From: Vicia villosa
Taxonomy: Eukaryota > Streptophyta > Magnoliopsida > Fabales > Fabaceae
Direction of reading: 5' to 3'
Length of the DNA stretch: 64,000 nucleotides
Assembly: GCF_029867415.1 (NCBI RefSeq)
Contig: NC_081186.1
Location: 106,016,455 to 106,080,454 of the forward strand
The notes beneath the pieces are model-generated. The model was not told where the DNA came from. It worked only from the letters and a program-made list of their open reading frames with translations, and searched no databases. Shown here piece after piece: positions 23,124 to 34,615 of the stretch (position 1 is its first letter; the number at the start of each line of letters is the position of its first letter). The position numbers and the translations under genes were made by a program.

Positions 23124-24314
23124 AGTTTGGTCTTAAAAATAGTTTCTTGCTAAAATTTCATGTGTTTCATGCATTTTCTCATACCAGAGGATGAATCATG
23201 TTTTGTGCCCGCATCAATAGTTTGTTTTAAGAGGTTTATGTTTGGGGTTTGGGTAGTGGTGTTTTTATTGAAATACTTGTTGATTTTCTTTTCTCAAGTT
23301 TTCGATTATTTATTGTCGAAGTGTTTTTATCGGACTAAACTATTTCCCCCTTTTCTCAATTGATTCCATGCAAGTATTTTTCTTGATTCTAGATGTTCAT
23401 ATGACCTCTATCAAAATAAAATCTCATATATATAATCACAATACTAACCAACATGGACAAGAAGGAAAATAGAAGGTTTTTATGTCTTAATACAGTAAAG
23501 GTGAAAATATAATGGACAAGAATCAATTATTTTTGTAATTTTGAGGACTATTACGACTTTATTTATTTCAATATTATATGAAACATTTAATTTGACATTA
23601 TTAACTATTTAGTGATAAGATTTTAAACATGATTGAAGGTTTATTTGATATTGCTTCATAAATAAATAAATAAATTTATCTAATTTTATGTATTAACCTA
23701 AAAAATTGGAAGAATATATTTATGAGATATTTAACAGATTTCAATAAACAAATTTTGATAAAATATATACCAACTAAAAGAGTTGGTATTAAATTATTTT
23801 ACTAAAGCTTATAGCATTGTAGACTCAATTGTTGTTATAGTAAAATAATAAGTTATAAAAATTCTAGTCAATTGAAAAAAACCATGGTTATAGCACCAGT
23901 GTTTTGATCACCTTGACAAAAAAATTATAACTACTGGTATAGGAAAATGAAAAAAGTTTGTTGTGCTATACCCTTGATTTTTACCCCTTTACCAATGGAT
24001 TATCATTTTCACTATAAGTTAATTTTTTTGTAGTGTTTTAGTCTGCAAAGTTCAATAAATTTGTGTAACTTAAATTATAAATGTATTAGGAATCACAATA
24101 TAAAATACTTTGTAATTGATTGAAAATATTATTTATCAAACTATGAGCAAATAAAAATGATATTGATCTCAATTTTTAAGCATAGAATAAACTATAAAAT
24201 GTTTAAAGGATGACAATTCAACTGTAAAATATATTATTCTATGATATAAATCAAACACTCTAGCTAAATTGCACTACTTATAGCAATACCTATTTATTGG
24301 TATAAAATTCAAAT

Positions 24315-24755
24315 CTAACAATAGCAATGGCAGAAGTTATGTGGTGCTGGTTCTTTGTAACGAAGAGTTTTGCAAAATCCTCCTTTTTCATCGCCAGATT
24401 GTTTGCACATCTTGTCGCAAGAAGCATCATCAGTTCCAGGAACACATGCTCCAATAAAGTTGTCAGTGCATGGTTTCAACGTAGTAAGTCGATAATTCAA
24501 TGGCACCCAAGAACCTCTTGTTGTTGAATATTTAGCAGTATCCATTTTGACATTCTCACCAATAGCTTTCTCCAAACCTATTCACAAAAATTAAATTTGT
24601 TTTACTGGTTTCTCTTCCTAATCAATATGATGTATTCTTAAGAGTCAATAATGAATAGAAAATAATATAAAGAAATTCAACTTACCTAAGAATAGGATGA
24701 TCATGATCACCATGGTGGTGGAAAAGAGTGGAAGTAGTCCAGATGCCCTAGCCAT
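24315..24755 (-). CDS. Secreted defensin-like cysteine-rich peptide, copy 2
   Basis: Exon 1 is 24686-24755, exon 2 is 24315-24577, and the intron 24578-24685 is 108 bp like copy 1. It encodes 110 residues with signal peptide MARASGLLPLFSTTMVIMI. All eight cysteines are kept (C..C..ASCDKMC..GGFC..NFCHCYC). Compared with copy 1 it lacks two residues (the EM after YRLT becomes T, and DDD becomes DD). It also differs at a cluster between the third and fourth cysteines (FSR against DKM), SYK against RYK, and a few other sites. Intact frame, conserved splice sites and conserved TATA suggest both copies work. Change concentrated in the inter-cysteine loop is common in such peptides. Confidence 0.85.
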
Positions 24756-24798
24756 TTTGAAAATAAATGATGTTTGGAAATAAGAGTAGGTATGAGCC

Positions 24799-24806
24799 TT
24801 TTTATA
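24799..24806 (-). promoter_or_regulatory. TATA box of defensin-like gene 2
   Basis: TATAAAAA lies 44-51 bp upstream of the ATG at 24755 on the minus strand, the same spacing as copy 1. Confidence 0.75.
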
Positions 24807-25085
24807 GCCAAAAAATCAACTTACATTCTTGCATTACTTTAATGTATTTATATAAAATATGTAAAACTTTTTTTTTATTTATATAAAGTACTTTGCTATT
24901 ATTTAAATTTTTTAATTTTTAAAAGTTTTTATTTATAAAAGATAAATTAAATCCAAATGAATTTTAGCATTGATTCTAGTTGTTTGATATTTTATTTTTT
25001 TAATAAAAATTTAGGTTTAAATGTACTTTTGATTCTTTTATTTAATTTTCTTAATAAAAAAATGCAGCTTTGTAGTCTCTTTAGT

Positions 25086-26716
25086 TAGGGGTGTTGACAC
25101 CAAAAGTCAGCTGAATCGCAAGAGAAAAAAGCATGCGGTTTAATTTGGTTCGTTTGACTTTTATAAATAAAACTAAACCAATGCGGTTTGGATTCGTTCG
25201 ATTGGTTCAATTTTTTACTAAAATTTTATTAAGTCATACATACACATATAAAGAAAAACATAATTTTGTGTTTAATCATCCATATATTACCATAAAATAA
25301 GTTTATAATTCTCCAAATAAATTTATAATTTAATGCATAAAATTGTGTCTCACCATTTTATCTAATGTCTATAATTCTCCAAATAAATTTATAATTTGAT
25401 GCATAAAATTGTGTCTCACCATTTTATCTAATGTCTAAAGAACGATATACATGAAATTGCATTCTTAAATAAATATTATTTATAAAGTTCAATAAAATAT
25501 ATTTTTGTCAAAATATTATTTATAAATTAATAATAATTTGATTTTTGTTGATATGTAAATTAAAATAAATATCATTCAGAGATTATGAAAAAATATACAC
25601 ATGGTACTTAGTACTTGTTGATTTCTCTAAAGAATTAAAAAATATATAATTAGGGGTGTTCAAACCAAACCAATCCAATAGAAAACCGCAAACCAAATCA
25701 AACCAAACCGAAACCGCAAAAAACCGCATTTGGTTCGGATTAGTTTGAGTCATTTTTTAATAAAACCGCACAGTTCGGTTCGGTTTGCAGTTTGTATTTT
25801 GTAAGCCGAACCAAACCACATTATGTTGCAACCTAAATTTTACTTAACTCATATCCAACCCAAACTTAAACCTATTATACATTAGCCTTATAACAATTTT
25901 CTCATCCTTACACATATAATTTCAGTCCCGGTCTTCTCAAATCTCTAATAATATTATCGCACCTTCTTTGCCATATACATCTTCTCTTTTCTTCTATAAT
26001 ATCTACTCTCTTATATTCTTTCTTTTTCACCTTCTCATTTTTATGTAAATGTTCTGTATTTCAGTTTCGTTTTTATCGCACATCTTCTTCTCTAATCTCA
26101 ACATTTTTTTTCTTTTTCACCTTCACTAATCTTTCGTCTCTTTTTTTTTGTTTCATTATAATAATTTTTATATTGTTTTATGCTATTATTTTATATTTAA
26201 TATTCCACTTTTGTCTAATTTAACTCTTACATATTAAATGGAAAATTGTTGTCAAAATATGACGAGTTTTGTTGTTATTTGATAGTGTATGAATGTCTAA
26301 ATACAAAATTATATTGTCATCTATATGTGTATGTATGGCTCAATAAAATATTTGCAAAAAACCAAACCAACCGAACCGAACCAAACTCCATTAGTTTGAT
26401 TTGGTTTGGTTCGGATTTTTTTTAAAAGTCCACCAAACCGCACTATTTTTTCTCTTGCAAGTCGGATGATTTTTTTCGTCAAAATCGCCCAAACCGCACC
26501 GCGAACACCCCTATATATAATTGTTAGTAAGATTTTGCAACATAATGAATGCAGATTGATTTGGTTTGTAAAATACAAACTGCAAACTGAACCAAACCTT
26601 GCAGTTCTATTAAAAATGATCAAAACACATCCGAATCAAATACAATTTTTTACAGTTTTGATTTGGTGTGGTTTGGTTGAAGCTTTTTTATTGGACCTGT
26701 TCAGTTGTAAGCACCT
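25086..26716. mobile_element. Outer hAT-type element, degenerate
   Basis: The left end TAGGGGTGTTGACACC at 25086 is followed by a subterminal region with GCAAGAGAAAAAAG and repeated GCGGTTTG/AACC words. It aligns with the reverse complement of the right end of the nested element at 26400-26513. The right end near 26700-26716 (gtaagcacctcta) looks like a decayed GTGAACACCCCTA terminus. From about 25410 to 26716, minus the nested element, the sequence is one monomer of the 444 bp array at 1-11.2 kb. No transposase is present and no exact target duplication was found. Confidence 0.6.
25651..26513. mobile_element. Non-autonomous hAT element, 863 bp, perfect 8 bp TSD
   Basis: The terminal inverted repeat is TAGGGGTGTTC at 25651 and GAACACCCCTA ending at 26513. 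The 8 bp target duplication TATATAAT is perfect (25643-25650 and 26514-26521), the hallmark of hAT elements. Subterminal regions are packed with AACCAAACC/GGTTTGG words. The centre (25870-26340) is AT- and pyrimidine-rich with no transposase. The ORFs 26321-26623 and 26406-26720 are frames across the ends. It is inserted inside a copy of the array monomer. Confidence 0.92.
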
Positions 26717-27229
26717 CTAGCTTTATTTGTCATTTTTTGGATTTTTTTCCTTTAAATTTGTTTAGTTGGTATTTTAACTTATGTGGACATGACATGGCAC
26801 TACATATGTGGCGACACATCACAAAATTTGTCTACTTGGGCTCTCCTTGTTTGGACTCCACATCCATGCTAGCAAAGGCTGTTGGTTGTACTTAGCTTAT
26901 GGTTTGATGCTTGTCTCCCACATAAAAAATCTCTACTCATTCAGGCCTTTTGCCTCTTGGATTTCACTTCAAAACCTTTTTATAAACAAAAGACGCTTCG
27001 TCGACTCCGCGATGATGCAAATAGCACTTCCACATGTGAATATCAAACATTTTCCACTCGAATGTGATGGTGTCAAGAATCTGTGTTGATCCTGATTCAG
27101 TTATCCATTCTTGAAGTGATGCAAATATTCAATTATTCATGTTTTAGGTAGCAATGTTTTTCGTTCGAATGAGACTTGAGAATCTTTCGCTAAAATGAAC
27201 CAACCCGCAAATATTTTCTATTAGAACTA
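26717..27229. other. No gene recognised
   Basis: Several overlapping short frames occur (for example 26808-27089) without family motifs, signal or splice context. The sequence is less AT-rich than its surroundings and may be part of a retroelement untranslated region. Confidence 0.4.
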
Positions 27230-27605
27230 TGTAGTCTAAAGTTATCCATTGTACCCAGAGATACGTAGGAGCGAGACCCAAAACCTTGTCAGGTACAATA
27301 ATAAAAAACCTAAAAACCCTTTATTTTCTTTTTCCTGCATAATAAGTAGAAGACTGCAAAATAAAATTCACGCTAACACACATTCACAAAACTAACTAAA
27401 TAGGTCACGTTAAGTACAATGGGTGCTAATATCTTTCCCTTGTATGACCGACTATCGAATCCTAATTTGGTTGCGACGACCATCTTTTTTTCTTTCATGG
27501 GTTATATCAATATTTTCCCTTTCTTTTTGGAATAAATAAAGTTCGGTGGCGACTTTGTTGTATTTCGAGCGTTCGATACACTCAGATATTTTTCGTGCCA
27601 CGACA
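27230..27605 (+). mobile_element. Gypsy (Ogre/Tat-like) LTR end fragment
   Basis: The words ggagcgagacccaaaacc, gtgctaatatctttcccttg, gttcggtggcgactttgttg and ttttcgtgccacgaca are, from memory, characteristic of the 3' part of legume Ogre-type LTRs. No partner LTR is seen. The fragment abuts the second Copia remnant at 27606. Confidence 0.5.
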
Positions 27606-28634
27606 CCATTTTGTTAAATGCTATCTTATACACTCAGTATGAAAAGATAACAAATAGAGACTCTACAAAGTCTATATTTGATTCTCTTAGAATGACTCAT
27701 GAAGGAAACCAACAAGTAAAAGAAACCAAGGGTCTTGCCTTGATTCAAAAGTACGAATCCTTCATAATGGAAGAAGAAGAAACCATTGAGGATATGTTCT
27801 CAAGGTTTTAGACTCTTGTTGCTGGTTTGAAAGTCTTGAACAAAGGCTACACTACTGCAGATCACGTGAAAAAGATCATAAGAAGTCTACCAAAGAAATA
27901 TAGGCAAATGGTAGCTGCACTTAAGGTGTCAAAGAATTTGACCATAATAACTCTGAAAGAGCTTGTTAGCTATCTAAGGAGTCATGATATTGAGCTAGAA
28001 GAGACCGTGCCTCATAAGAAAGGAAAGTTTGTTGCCTTGAAGTCCAAATGTAACTTTGAAAAGATTAGAGGCTTTCAAGCTGAAGAAGAAGAATTTGAAG
28101 AAGATTATGTGTCTCTACTGTCTAGAAGAGTTAACCAACTCTAAAAGAAAAGACAAAATAAGTTTAGAGGCTATAGAAGAACATGTGGACCATCTGAGTC
28201 AACCTCTAAGCGGAAGAATCTAGGAGCTGGAAAAGAAGTCATATGCTATGAATGCACGGAGCATGGCCATTACAAGTACGTGTGTCATAGACTCACCAAA
28301 GAAAAGCCAAAGAAAAAGTTCTTAAAAGATAAGAAGAAGGTTCTGATGGCAACGTGGGATGACTCTGACTCCTCAAATGATTACTCTAAATAAGGGCAAG
28401 CAAATATGGCGCTGAAGGCAAAAGCATAAGCAGGTAGCCCTGAAACAAAATCAAAATTAGACACTAAAGAGGTATTTTCTCATCTATCTAGTTTTGAACT
28501 TGAAACATCTATAGCTGAGATTCTTGAAAATAATCATAAACTTGAGAGAAGATATAAGACTCTAAAAAAATATTCTTGTAACTCATTCTGAAGTCCATAG
28601 TGAGTTGATGAAAGAAAATGTGATTTTAAAAGAA
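27606..28634 (+). pseudogene. Second SIRE-type Copia copy: gag remnant
   Basis: It starts mid-gag (LLNAILYTQYEKITNRDS), is homologous to the gag at 4500-4730 and then extends beyond the deletion in that copy. A TAG at 27809 and later stops break the frame. A CCHC-type knuckle is visible near 28240-28275 (CYECTEHGHYKYVCH, with His, Tyr and Val changes around the cysteines), followed by a lysine-rich stretch and the acidic MATWDDSDS. The frame is cut by a LINE insertion near 28635 and continues at 29775. Confidence 0.85.
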
Positions 28635-28822
28635 AGACCTGCAAATATAAAACGACCAAGGTTATCACGAACACACCACCCTCTATTTGTGGTGCCTTTT
28701 TGAGAATTGAAATTTGCGTCAACATTACACTTAAACCTCCCAACATTAGGAGGTTCCCACCTCGTAGGGTGTTATAGAGGATTATCTGTAATCTGGTCTT
28801 TCTAAGCCGCCAACCAAGCCTG

Positions 28823-29323
28823 TCAATTGCTAAGAGCTATCAAACCAATAGTTGTAGCTTCCTCCTGTTCATTATTCCATAATTTATTATTTCTATTTCT
28901 ACATATCACATCTAGCATACCAACCAATCTCCCAACAATCTTCCTATCCTCCCTATTACAGATATCAAATATAAGAGCTTTAGCATCAACAAAGGAAATT
29001 AACTGGGGTTCAATAACGGAGTACAAACATGTTTCCCTCCAACATTGGTTATTAGTGTTACATCCAAACAGAACATGCCAATCATCTTTAATATTATCGT
29101 CACAAAACTGACAACCTAACGGGCACTGAACATGATATTGTTGGAATCTTAGTCGGGTCGGTAAACAACCCCTACAAATTCTCCACAAAAAATGCTTAAC
29201 CCATGGAGGTGCCTTGATGTTCCAAAGGCTACACCAATTTTCTTCTTCTCCTATCCAACACCCTATGAGATAGGAACCTCCTAATGTTGGATGGTTCAAG
29301 TGTAATGTTGACGCAGGTTTCAA
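28823..29323 (-). pseudogene. LINE zinc-binding (zf-RVT) region, inverted piece
   Basis: An open frame of 166 codons on the minus strand matches the post-RT zinc-binding region of plant non-LTR elements, with paired cysteines CPLGCQFC and HVLFGC. It runs on toward the RNase H start near 28740 with a stop between. It is a relic without the upstream reverse transcriptase. Confidence 0.75.
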
Positions 29324-29760
29324 TTCTCAAAAGGGCTCCACGTATAGAGGGTGGTGTGTTCGTGATAACCCTGGTCGCTTTATATTTGCAGGTGTTGCTT
29401 GGAATATTGGTACTCATTCTATCTTGGAAGCGGAACCCATTTCCCTTAAAGAAGAATTTAGGGAGCTATAACATTGAATCTTTGACAAGTTATCTTTGAA
29501 AGTGACTCCCAAATGGTAGTTCAAGCTCTTCGAACAAAGCACACTGGTAGAGCCGAGTTTAGTATAATTATTTCTTCTTTACAAACCTTGTTGCTTTCTT
29601 ATCCTAACTTTGAGGTAAATTTTATTAAACGTCAAGTGAATTCAGTTGCCCACTCGTTAGTGAAGGCGGCCAATTCTTAGTCTAGGCATAGTGGTTTCCA
29701 TTTGATACCTCCTTGTATTGAACATATTTTGATTAATGATATGAGTTAAGTTTGATTTTT
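29281..29760 (+). pseudogene. LINE RNase H (RVT_3) remnant, forward piece
   Basis: Read on the plus strand: WFKCNVDAGFNSQKGS, RGWCVRDNPGRFIFAGVAW, THSILEAEPISLKEE, then after a frameshift near 29470 the block ESDSQMVVQALRTKHTG, FSIIISSLQTLLLSYPNFEVNFIKRQVNSVAHSLVKAANS. The catalytic Asp (NVDAG), Glu (EAE) and second Asp (SDSQ) positions are all visible, but the frameshift inactivates it. Confidence 0.75.
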
Positions 29761-29774
29761 TCACCAACAAAAAA

Positions 29775-31290
29775 TCAATTGTTTTGAAAATGAAAACTCT
29801 TCTCTCAAAAGAAAGAGTGATATTTTAGAAAAGAAAATTCCCATGATTGCTCCTATGAACTCTGAATGTGCTTCAAAGAAGTATGAAACTTCTTTTCAAA
29901 AATTTCTAGCTAAAAAATATATAGAAGCAAGTTGGCTTCCATGATCTATGGAGTTAGTGGAAATGAGAGAAAATGCATTGGATATATTAGACCAAGGAAC
30001 AAAATGTTTAATCATAAACCAAAAGAAGAAATGATGGTTGATCCAAAAGCCTTATACTCTCACTTCACTTATGGACACACGCATGATACTGATTATGCAC
30101 AAGGATCCTAGGTTGATAAAACCTTTGGGAGAACTAACCATAAAGGACCCAAAAAGATATGGGTACCTAAAGATAAAATAGTCTATGTTACAAACATACT
30201 TAGAAGCTAAGTTAAGACACAAATTATGGTACCTAGACTCTGGATTCTCACGACACATGACACCATGAAGGCATATGTTCCAAGATCTGGAACTTAATCC
30301 TTGAGGCTATATTGGTTTCGGAGACAATCATAAAGGTAAAATTATTGTCTCTAGAATAATTGGCAACGGTTCTCTACCCTATATCTCTAAATTTTTTTGT
30401 TAGTTGAAGGATTAATGCATAATGTTTTATTCATAAGTCAATTAAGTGACAATGGTTACGATATTATCTTTAATCAAGAGTCCTGCATAGTTAGTCATCA
30501 AAAGGATGGCTCTGTACTTTTCAGATGCCAGAGGAAAAACAACATTTATAAAATTAAACTATCAAATTTACAAATTCAATATGTTAAATGCCTCATATCT
30601 GTGAACGAATAGCAATGGACATGGCACGGAAGGTTAGATGAACTTTGTTAAAGGCCTTCCAAATCTAAAGTATGTTTCAAATTCTCTTTGTGAAGCATGT
30701 TAGAAATGCAAGTTTTCAAAAACTTATTTCATAGATAAAAAAATTGTTTCAACCTCTAGGTCTTTGGAGCTCTTACATATTGACTTGTTTTTTCATGTGA
30801 AAATAGTCTTTCTCAATGGCAATAAGTATGGACTAGTTATCATTGATAACTACAACATATGAACATGGGTAAAATTCTTAAAATACAAGAATAAGTCACA
30901 TTCTGTGTTTGCTACTTTCTGCTCCCAAGTGCAAAATGAAAAGGATTTTAAAATTGTCAGAGTCGGGAGTGATCATGGTGGGGGTATTTGAAAATAAAAA
31001 TATTTTTTTAATTTTTTTTTATGAAAATGACATTTCTCATCATTTCTCTTGTCTTAGAACTCCTTAACAAAATGAAGTTGTAGAAAGAAAAAATTGTACT
31101 TTGTAAGAAATGGCCAGAACTATGATCAATGAGATAAATGTTGCAAAACACTTATGGGTAGAAGCAGTTAACACAACATGTTACATTCAGAATAAAATCC
31201 ATATAAGACCCATTATGAATAAGACTCCCTATGAATTATGAAAGAATAGAAAGCCCAATATTTCTTACTTTCACCCCTTTAGTTGTTTCT
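29775..31290 (+). pseudogene. Second Copia copy: protease and integrase remnant
   Basis: The copy resumes after the LINE. The protease region contains WYLDSGFSRHMT at about 30230-30265, keeping the catalytic DSG. A gag-pre-integrase block and an integrase core follow (LLHIDLF near 30770, KYGLVIIDNY near 30825, then decayed blocks) with many stops and frameshifts. Intact proteins would process the polyprotein and insert the DNA copy. This one is well decayed. Confidence 0.75.
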
Positions 31291-33180
31291 GTTTTATGCT
31301 TAACACTAAAGACACCCTTAACAAGTTTGATTCTAAAGCAAAAATGTGTATCATGTTAGGACACTATGAACACTCAAAAGACTATAAAGTATACAAAACT
31401 GAGACACGAATTATTGAAGAGTCAATTCATGTTAAGTTTGATGATAAGCTTTACCCTGAAAAGTCAAAGTTAGTTGAAAAGTTTGCAGATATATAAATCA
31501 CATACTCAGACTCTGAAGACAAGGATTCTAAAGTCAAATATTTTGGACAAGCTCAACCAAAATTTGTTGACACCCCAACACCTCTGAAGAAGCATAGACA
31601 AAATCACCCCCATCCTTAGCATTTGATTTTGGGTGATAAAGTTGAACATGTTAGAACCAAATCTTCATTTAGACAAGATGAAGATACCCTTATGAGTTTG
31701 GTGTCTATCCTAGAACCAACATCCATTGATGAAGCATTACTAGACTCTGAATAAATTATGTTCATGCAAGAAGAATGGAATTAATTCTCCTCAAATGATG
31801 TATGGGATTTGATACTAAGACCAAAAGGAAAGTATGTTACTAGAACCAAGTGGGTGTTCATAAACAAGCTAAATGAGCGAGGAAATATGGGAGGAATTAA
31901 AGTTAGACTGGTTGCACAAGGCTATAGTTAACAGAAGGATTTGATTATACTAAAACCTTTGCACCAGTGGCCAGGTTAGAATCTATTCGTCTTCTTATTT
32001 CCTTTGTAGTAAATCATACCATCATTTTATATGAAATGGATATTAAGAGTGAATTTTTGAATGGTTACATTACAAAAGATGTTTATGTTCATCAACCTCC
32101 TAGTTTTGAAAAATCATAAAATCCTAGATTTTGTTTATACACTGAAAAAAATATTTGTATGGTCTGAAACAGGCTCTCAGAGCATGGTATGAAAGACTGA
32201 GCAATTTTCTTTTCAAAAATGATTTTACAAGAGGGATGATTGATACAATCTTGTTCTGCAAGTCATTCAAACATGATATCTTAGTAGTACAAATTTACGT
32301 TTATGATATTATTTTTGTTCTACTAATGCAACTCTTTGTAAGGAATTATCTAAGTCTATGCAGGAAGAATTTAAGATGAGTCTGGTGGGATAAGTAAATT
32401 TCTTTATAGAAATTTAAATCAATCAAAGTTCAGAAGGAACATGCGTTCATTAGAGCAAATACACGAACTTCTGAAGAAGTTTGACTTATCTGAGTGCAAG
32501 ACAGCTAAGACTCCAATGCATCTAACATGTATTCTTGAAAATAACGAAGTAGGTAAAAAGGTAGAGCAAAAATTATACAGAGGTATGAGTGGTTCTCTTC
32601 TATATCCGATTGCTTCTCGACTTGACATTCTATTCAGTGTTTACTTATGTGCTAGATTCCAATTAGATCATAGAGTATCTTACTTAACAGTTGTTAATTG
32701 AATCTTTAGATATATGAAAGATACTACTAACCTTGGTTTGATGTATAGAAAATAAAAAGAATATAAGTTAGTAGGATATTGTGATGCTGACTATGATGGG
32801 TATAGATCTTTTAACAACAAAAGCTGAATATATTGCAGCCTCCGTGTGTAGCACGCAAATACTCTGGATGAAAAGTCACCTAGAAGAATCAAATTAAGGA
32901 AAGTAACATTCATATCTTGTGTGATAACACCTCTGCTATTTGTTTATATAAGAATCCTATTTTAAACTCAAGGGCAAAAAATATTGAAATTAAACATCAT
33001 TTTATAAGGGATTATGTTCATAAGGGAATTTTAAGTTTTAAATTTATCGATACAGACCATCAATGGGCTGGCATCTTCACAAAATCCCTTGCTAAAGCCA
33101 GATTCGTATTTATTTTGAAAAATCTAAAAATGGAATTATGTCCAGAACAAAAAATGCTCCTGCCTCTGAATGTGTAAAAT
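31291..33180 (+). pseudogene. Second Copia copy: integrase tail, reverse transcriptase and RNase H remnant
   Basis: The blocks follow the same order as the first copy: integrase tail (KMCIMLGHYEHSKDYKVY, 31296-31496), RT start (SIDEALLDSE, WDLILRPKG), RLVAQGYS, ARLESIRLL, YGLKQALRAWYERL (about 32155), QIYVYDIIF where YVDD has become YVYD (about 32300), then RNase H with an internal deletion around 32800 (CDADYDG passes directly to TTKAEYIAA). It ends at the DHQWAGIFTKSL block (33055-33100). Numerous stops are present. No LTRs were found for this copy. Confidence 0.8.
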
Positions 33181-33864
33181 AAGACTCTAAGGTAATTCAA
33201 TCTAGAACAGTTAACCTTTTGAAGATAAAAGGTTCTCTAATCCATAATTGACCAAAGTCAGAGTCCCTTGGGGATTATCTGGATATTGGACTCTAAGGAA
33301 CATGCTCATGTGTATTGAGTGTCTTCTTCTTGACGAGCAAGATTTTCCTTCTCCAAAGAAACCATCAACTATTGTATTGATAGTGTGTCATGGTAGAGGG
33401 CCGTCCTTCTTATTGTGCTCGTCTTTGTCTTTCCCCCTTGGTTTGGTTTATTTGTCCCTATCCTTGGATGAACATGTTTCTGATTAGGATCCTTCTCTAT
33501 ATTACTTTAGATATTATTGTTGAATCAATCAATCTCCCTCTTCAGTTGGAAATAGTTATTGTGTCGTGCCTTTTTATTCGATGATAAGCATGTCATAAAC
33601 TTTCGGTTAGGCCCATCTGACCCTTATACTTGGTTGATTTGTCGAACAACTTCACGTGCAAGATCTCTTTTAATAATTGGCTTCCTTGAATGTTAAATTT
33701 GGTCGTTGAAAAGTCATATGCCTCCTATCATAAAATCAGTAGTTTTACTTGTTTCTCTATTACACTTATTTCGGCTTTAGTGACTTGTTTTTGTCACGAG
33801 CTATTTATAGTTTTTAATATTCTTTTCTCTGCACTACTCCCTTTGCCCTTTTATGTAATATTAT
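33181..33864 (+). other. Copia downstream sequence, no gene
   Basis: This is non-coding sequence following pol. It may hold the remnant of an untranslated region or LTR of the second Copia copy, but no repeat partner for an LTR is present. The frames at 33248-33487 and 33390-33584 overlap and show no motif. Confidence 0.4.
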
Positions 33865-33865
33865 G

Positions 33866-34615
33866 AGTCTGTTTGGTAAAGCCATAAAAAGAGCTTTTAG
33901 CTTTTCAGCTCATATAAATAAAAAAAGCTCTGTTTGGTAACTGTTTTTAGCTTTTAGCTTTTAGCTTTTTTACTAGCTTTTGTCTCTTTTTTTAAAAGCT
34001 ATTTGAAGTAGCTTTTGAGCTTGTAGCTTTTAGCTTGTGACTTTTTATTTCATTTATACCCTTATTATTTTAACAAAAATCTATTTTTACCCTTCGATAT
34101 ATATAATATTTTTAATAACATCTAAAGTATACAATAAATTTTGAAATAGTGTTGATAATTTTCAAGTTAATGAAACGTAATCGAAGAATCAATGAGATTA
34201 ACCGAGACGAAGAAAATTAAAATTTTTGTTATATTTTTATGGTATAATATTAAATAATAAACTTATTTTTAGCATTAACTTTGATTAATTTAACTGAATT
34301 CAAATTTCATATATTTCGTTAAATATATTTATATAATTTATATACAAATTTAAAATATTTTGATGTTTCTTATTCACATATATTAAAATTTCTTTGTAAG
34401 TTTGTATTAATATATTTATTTTTATCAAATATAAATTAATTTAATAATATAATAATATAATATGATAAGATAAATAAATCACAAATTTCTTAATAAGAAT
34501 GTCATTTCGTATCATTTTGTATTTATCAGCTAGTGTAACAACTAATTTACCAAACAGTCAAATTAACTTATCAGCTACTAGTCACCAGCTATCAAGCTAG
34601 TTTTACCAAAAAGAG
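33866..34615. mobile_element. MITE-like element with imperfect TIRs
   Basis: The left end AGTCTGTTTGGTAAA (33866) and the complement of the right end ACTCTTTTTGGTAAA (ending 34615) match at 12 of 15 positions. Inside, both ends are rich in agctttt/aaaagct and agct words (for example tagcttttagctttt near 33950 and tatcagctac near 34570). It is AT-rich and has no ORF. The target duplication is unclear. Confidence 0.5.

Larger units (their letters stand above)
23124..25095. repeat. Duplicon B carrying defensin-like gene 2
   Basis: This is the second copy of the segment at 19124-21640, in the same orientation. It ends at the hAT terminus at about 25086 (ttagttaggggtgtt), matching the hAT-like remnant at the end of duplicon A. 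The duplication therefore appears to have included, or ended at, a hAT end. Confidence 0.85.
28635..29774 (+). mobile_element. 5'-inverted LINE insertion inside the Copia copy
   Basis: Two LINE pieces lie head to head. The minus-strand piece (28635-29323) carries the zinc-binding region that follows reverse transcriptase (WSLWNIKAPPWVKHFLWR, GCLPTRLRF, CQFC, DDWHVLFGC) and then the beginning of RNase H (KCNVDA, GWCVRDN, GRFIFAG). The plus-strand piece (29276-29774) starts with the same RNase H beginning, continues to its end (SDSQMVV-type block, VKAANS) and finishes in an A-rich tail. About 130 bp are shared by both pieces as an inverted repeat (28635-28765 against 29276-29405). This is the pattern expected of twin priming during LINE integration. 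Frameshifts and stops are present. Confidence 0.8.

Noticed and set aside
26808..27089. 93-codon plus-strand ORF with cysteines
   Set aside because: Three overlapping frames are open in the same place; no signal peptide or cysteine pattern like the defensin-like genes; likely chance.
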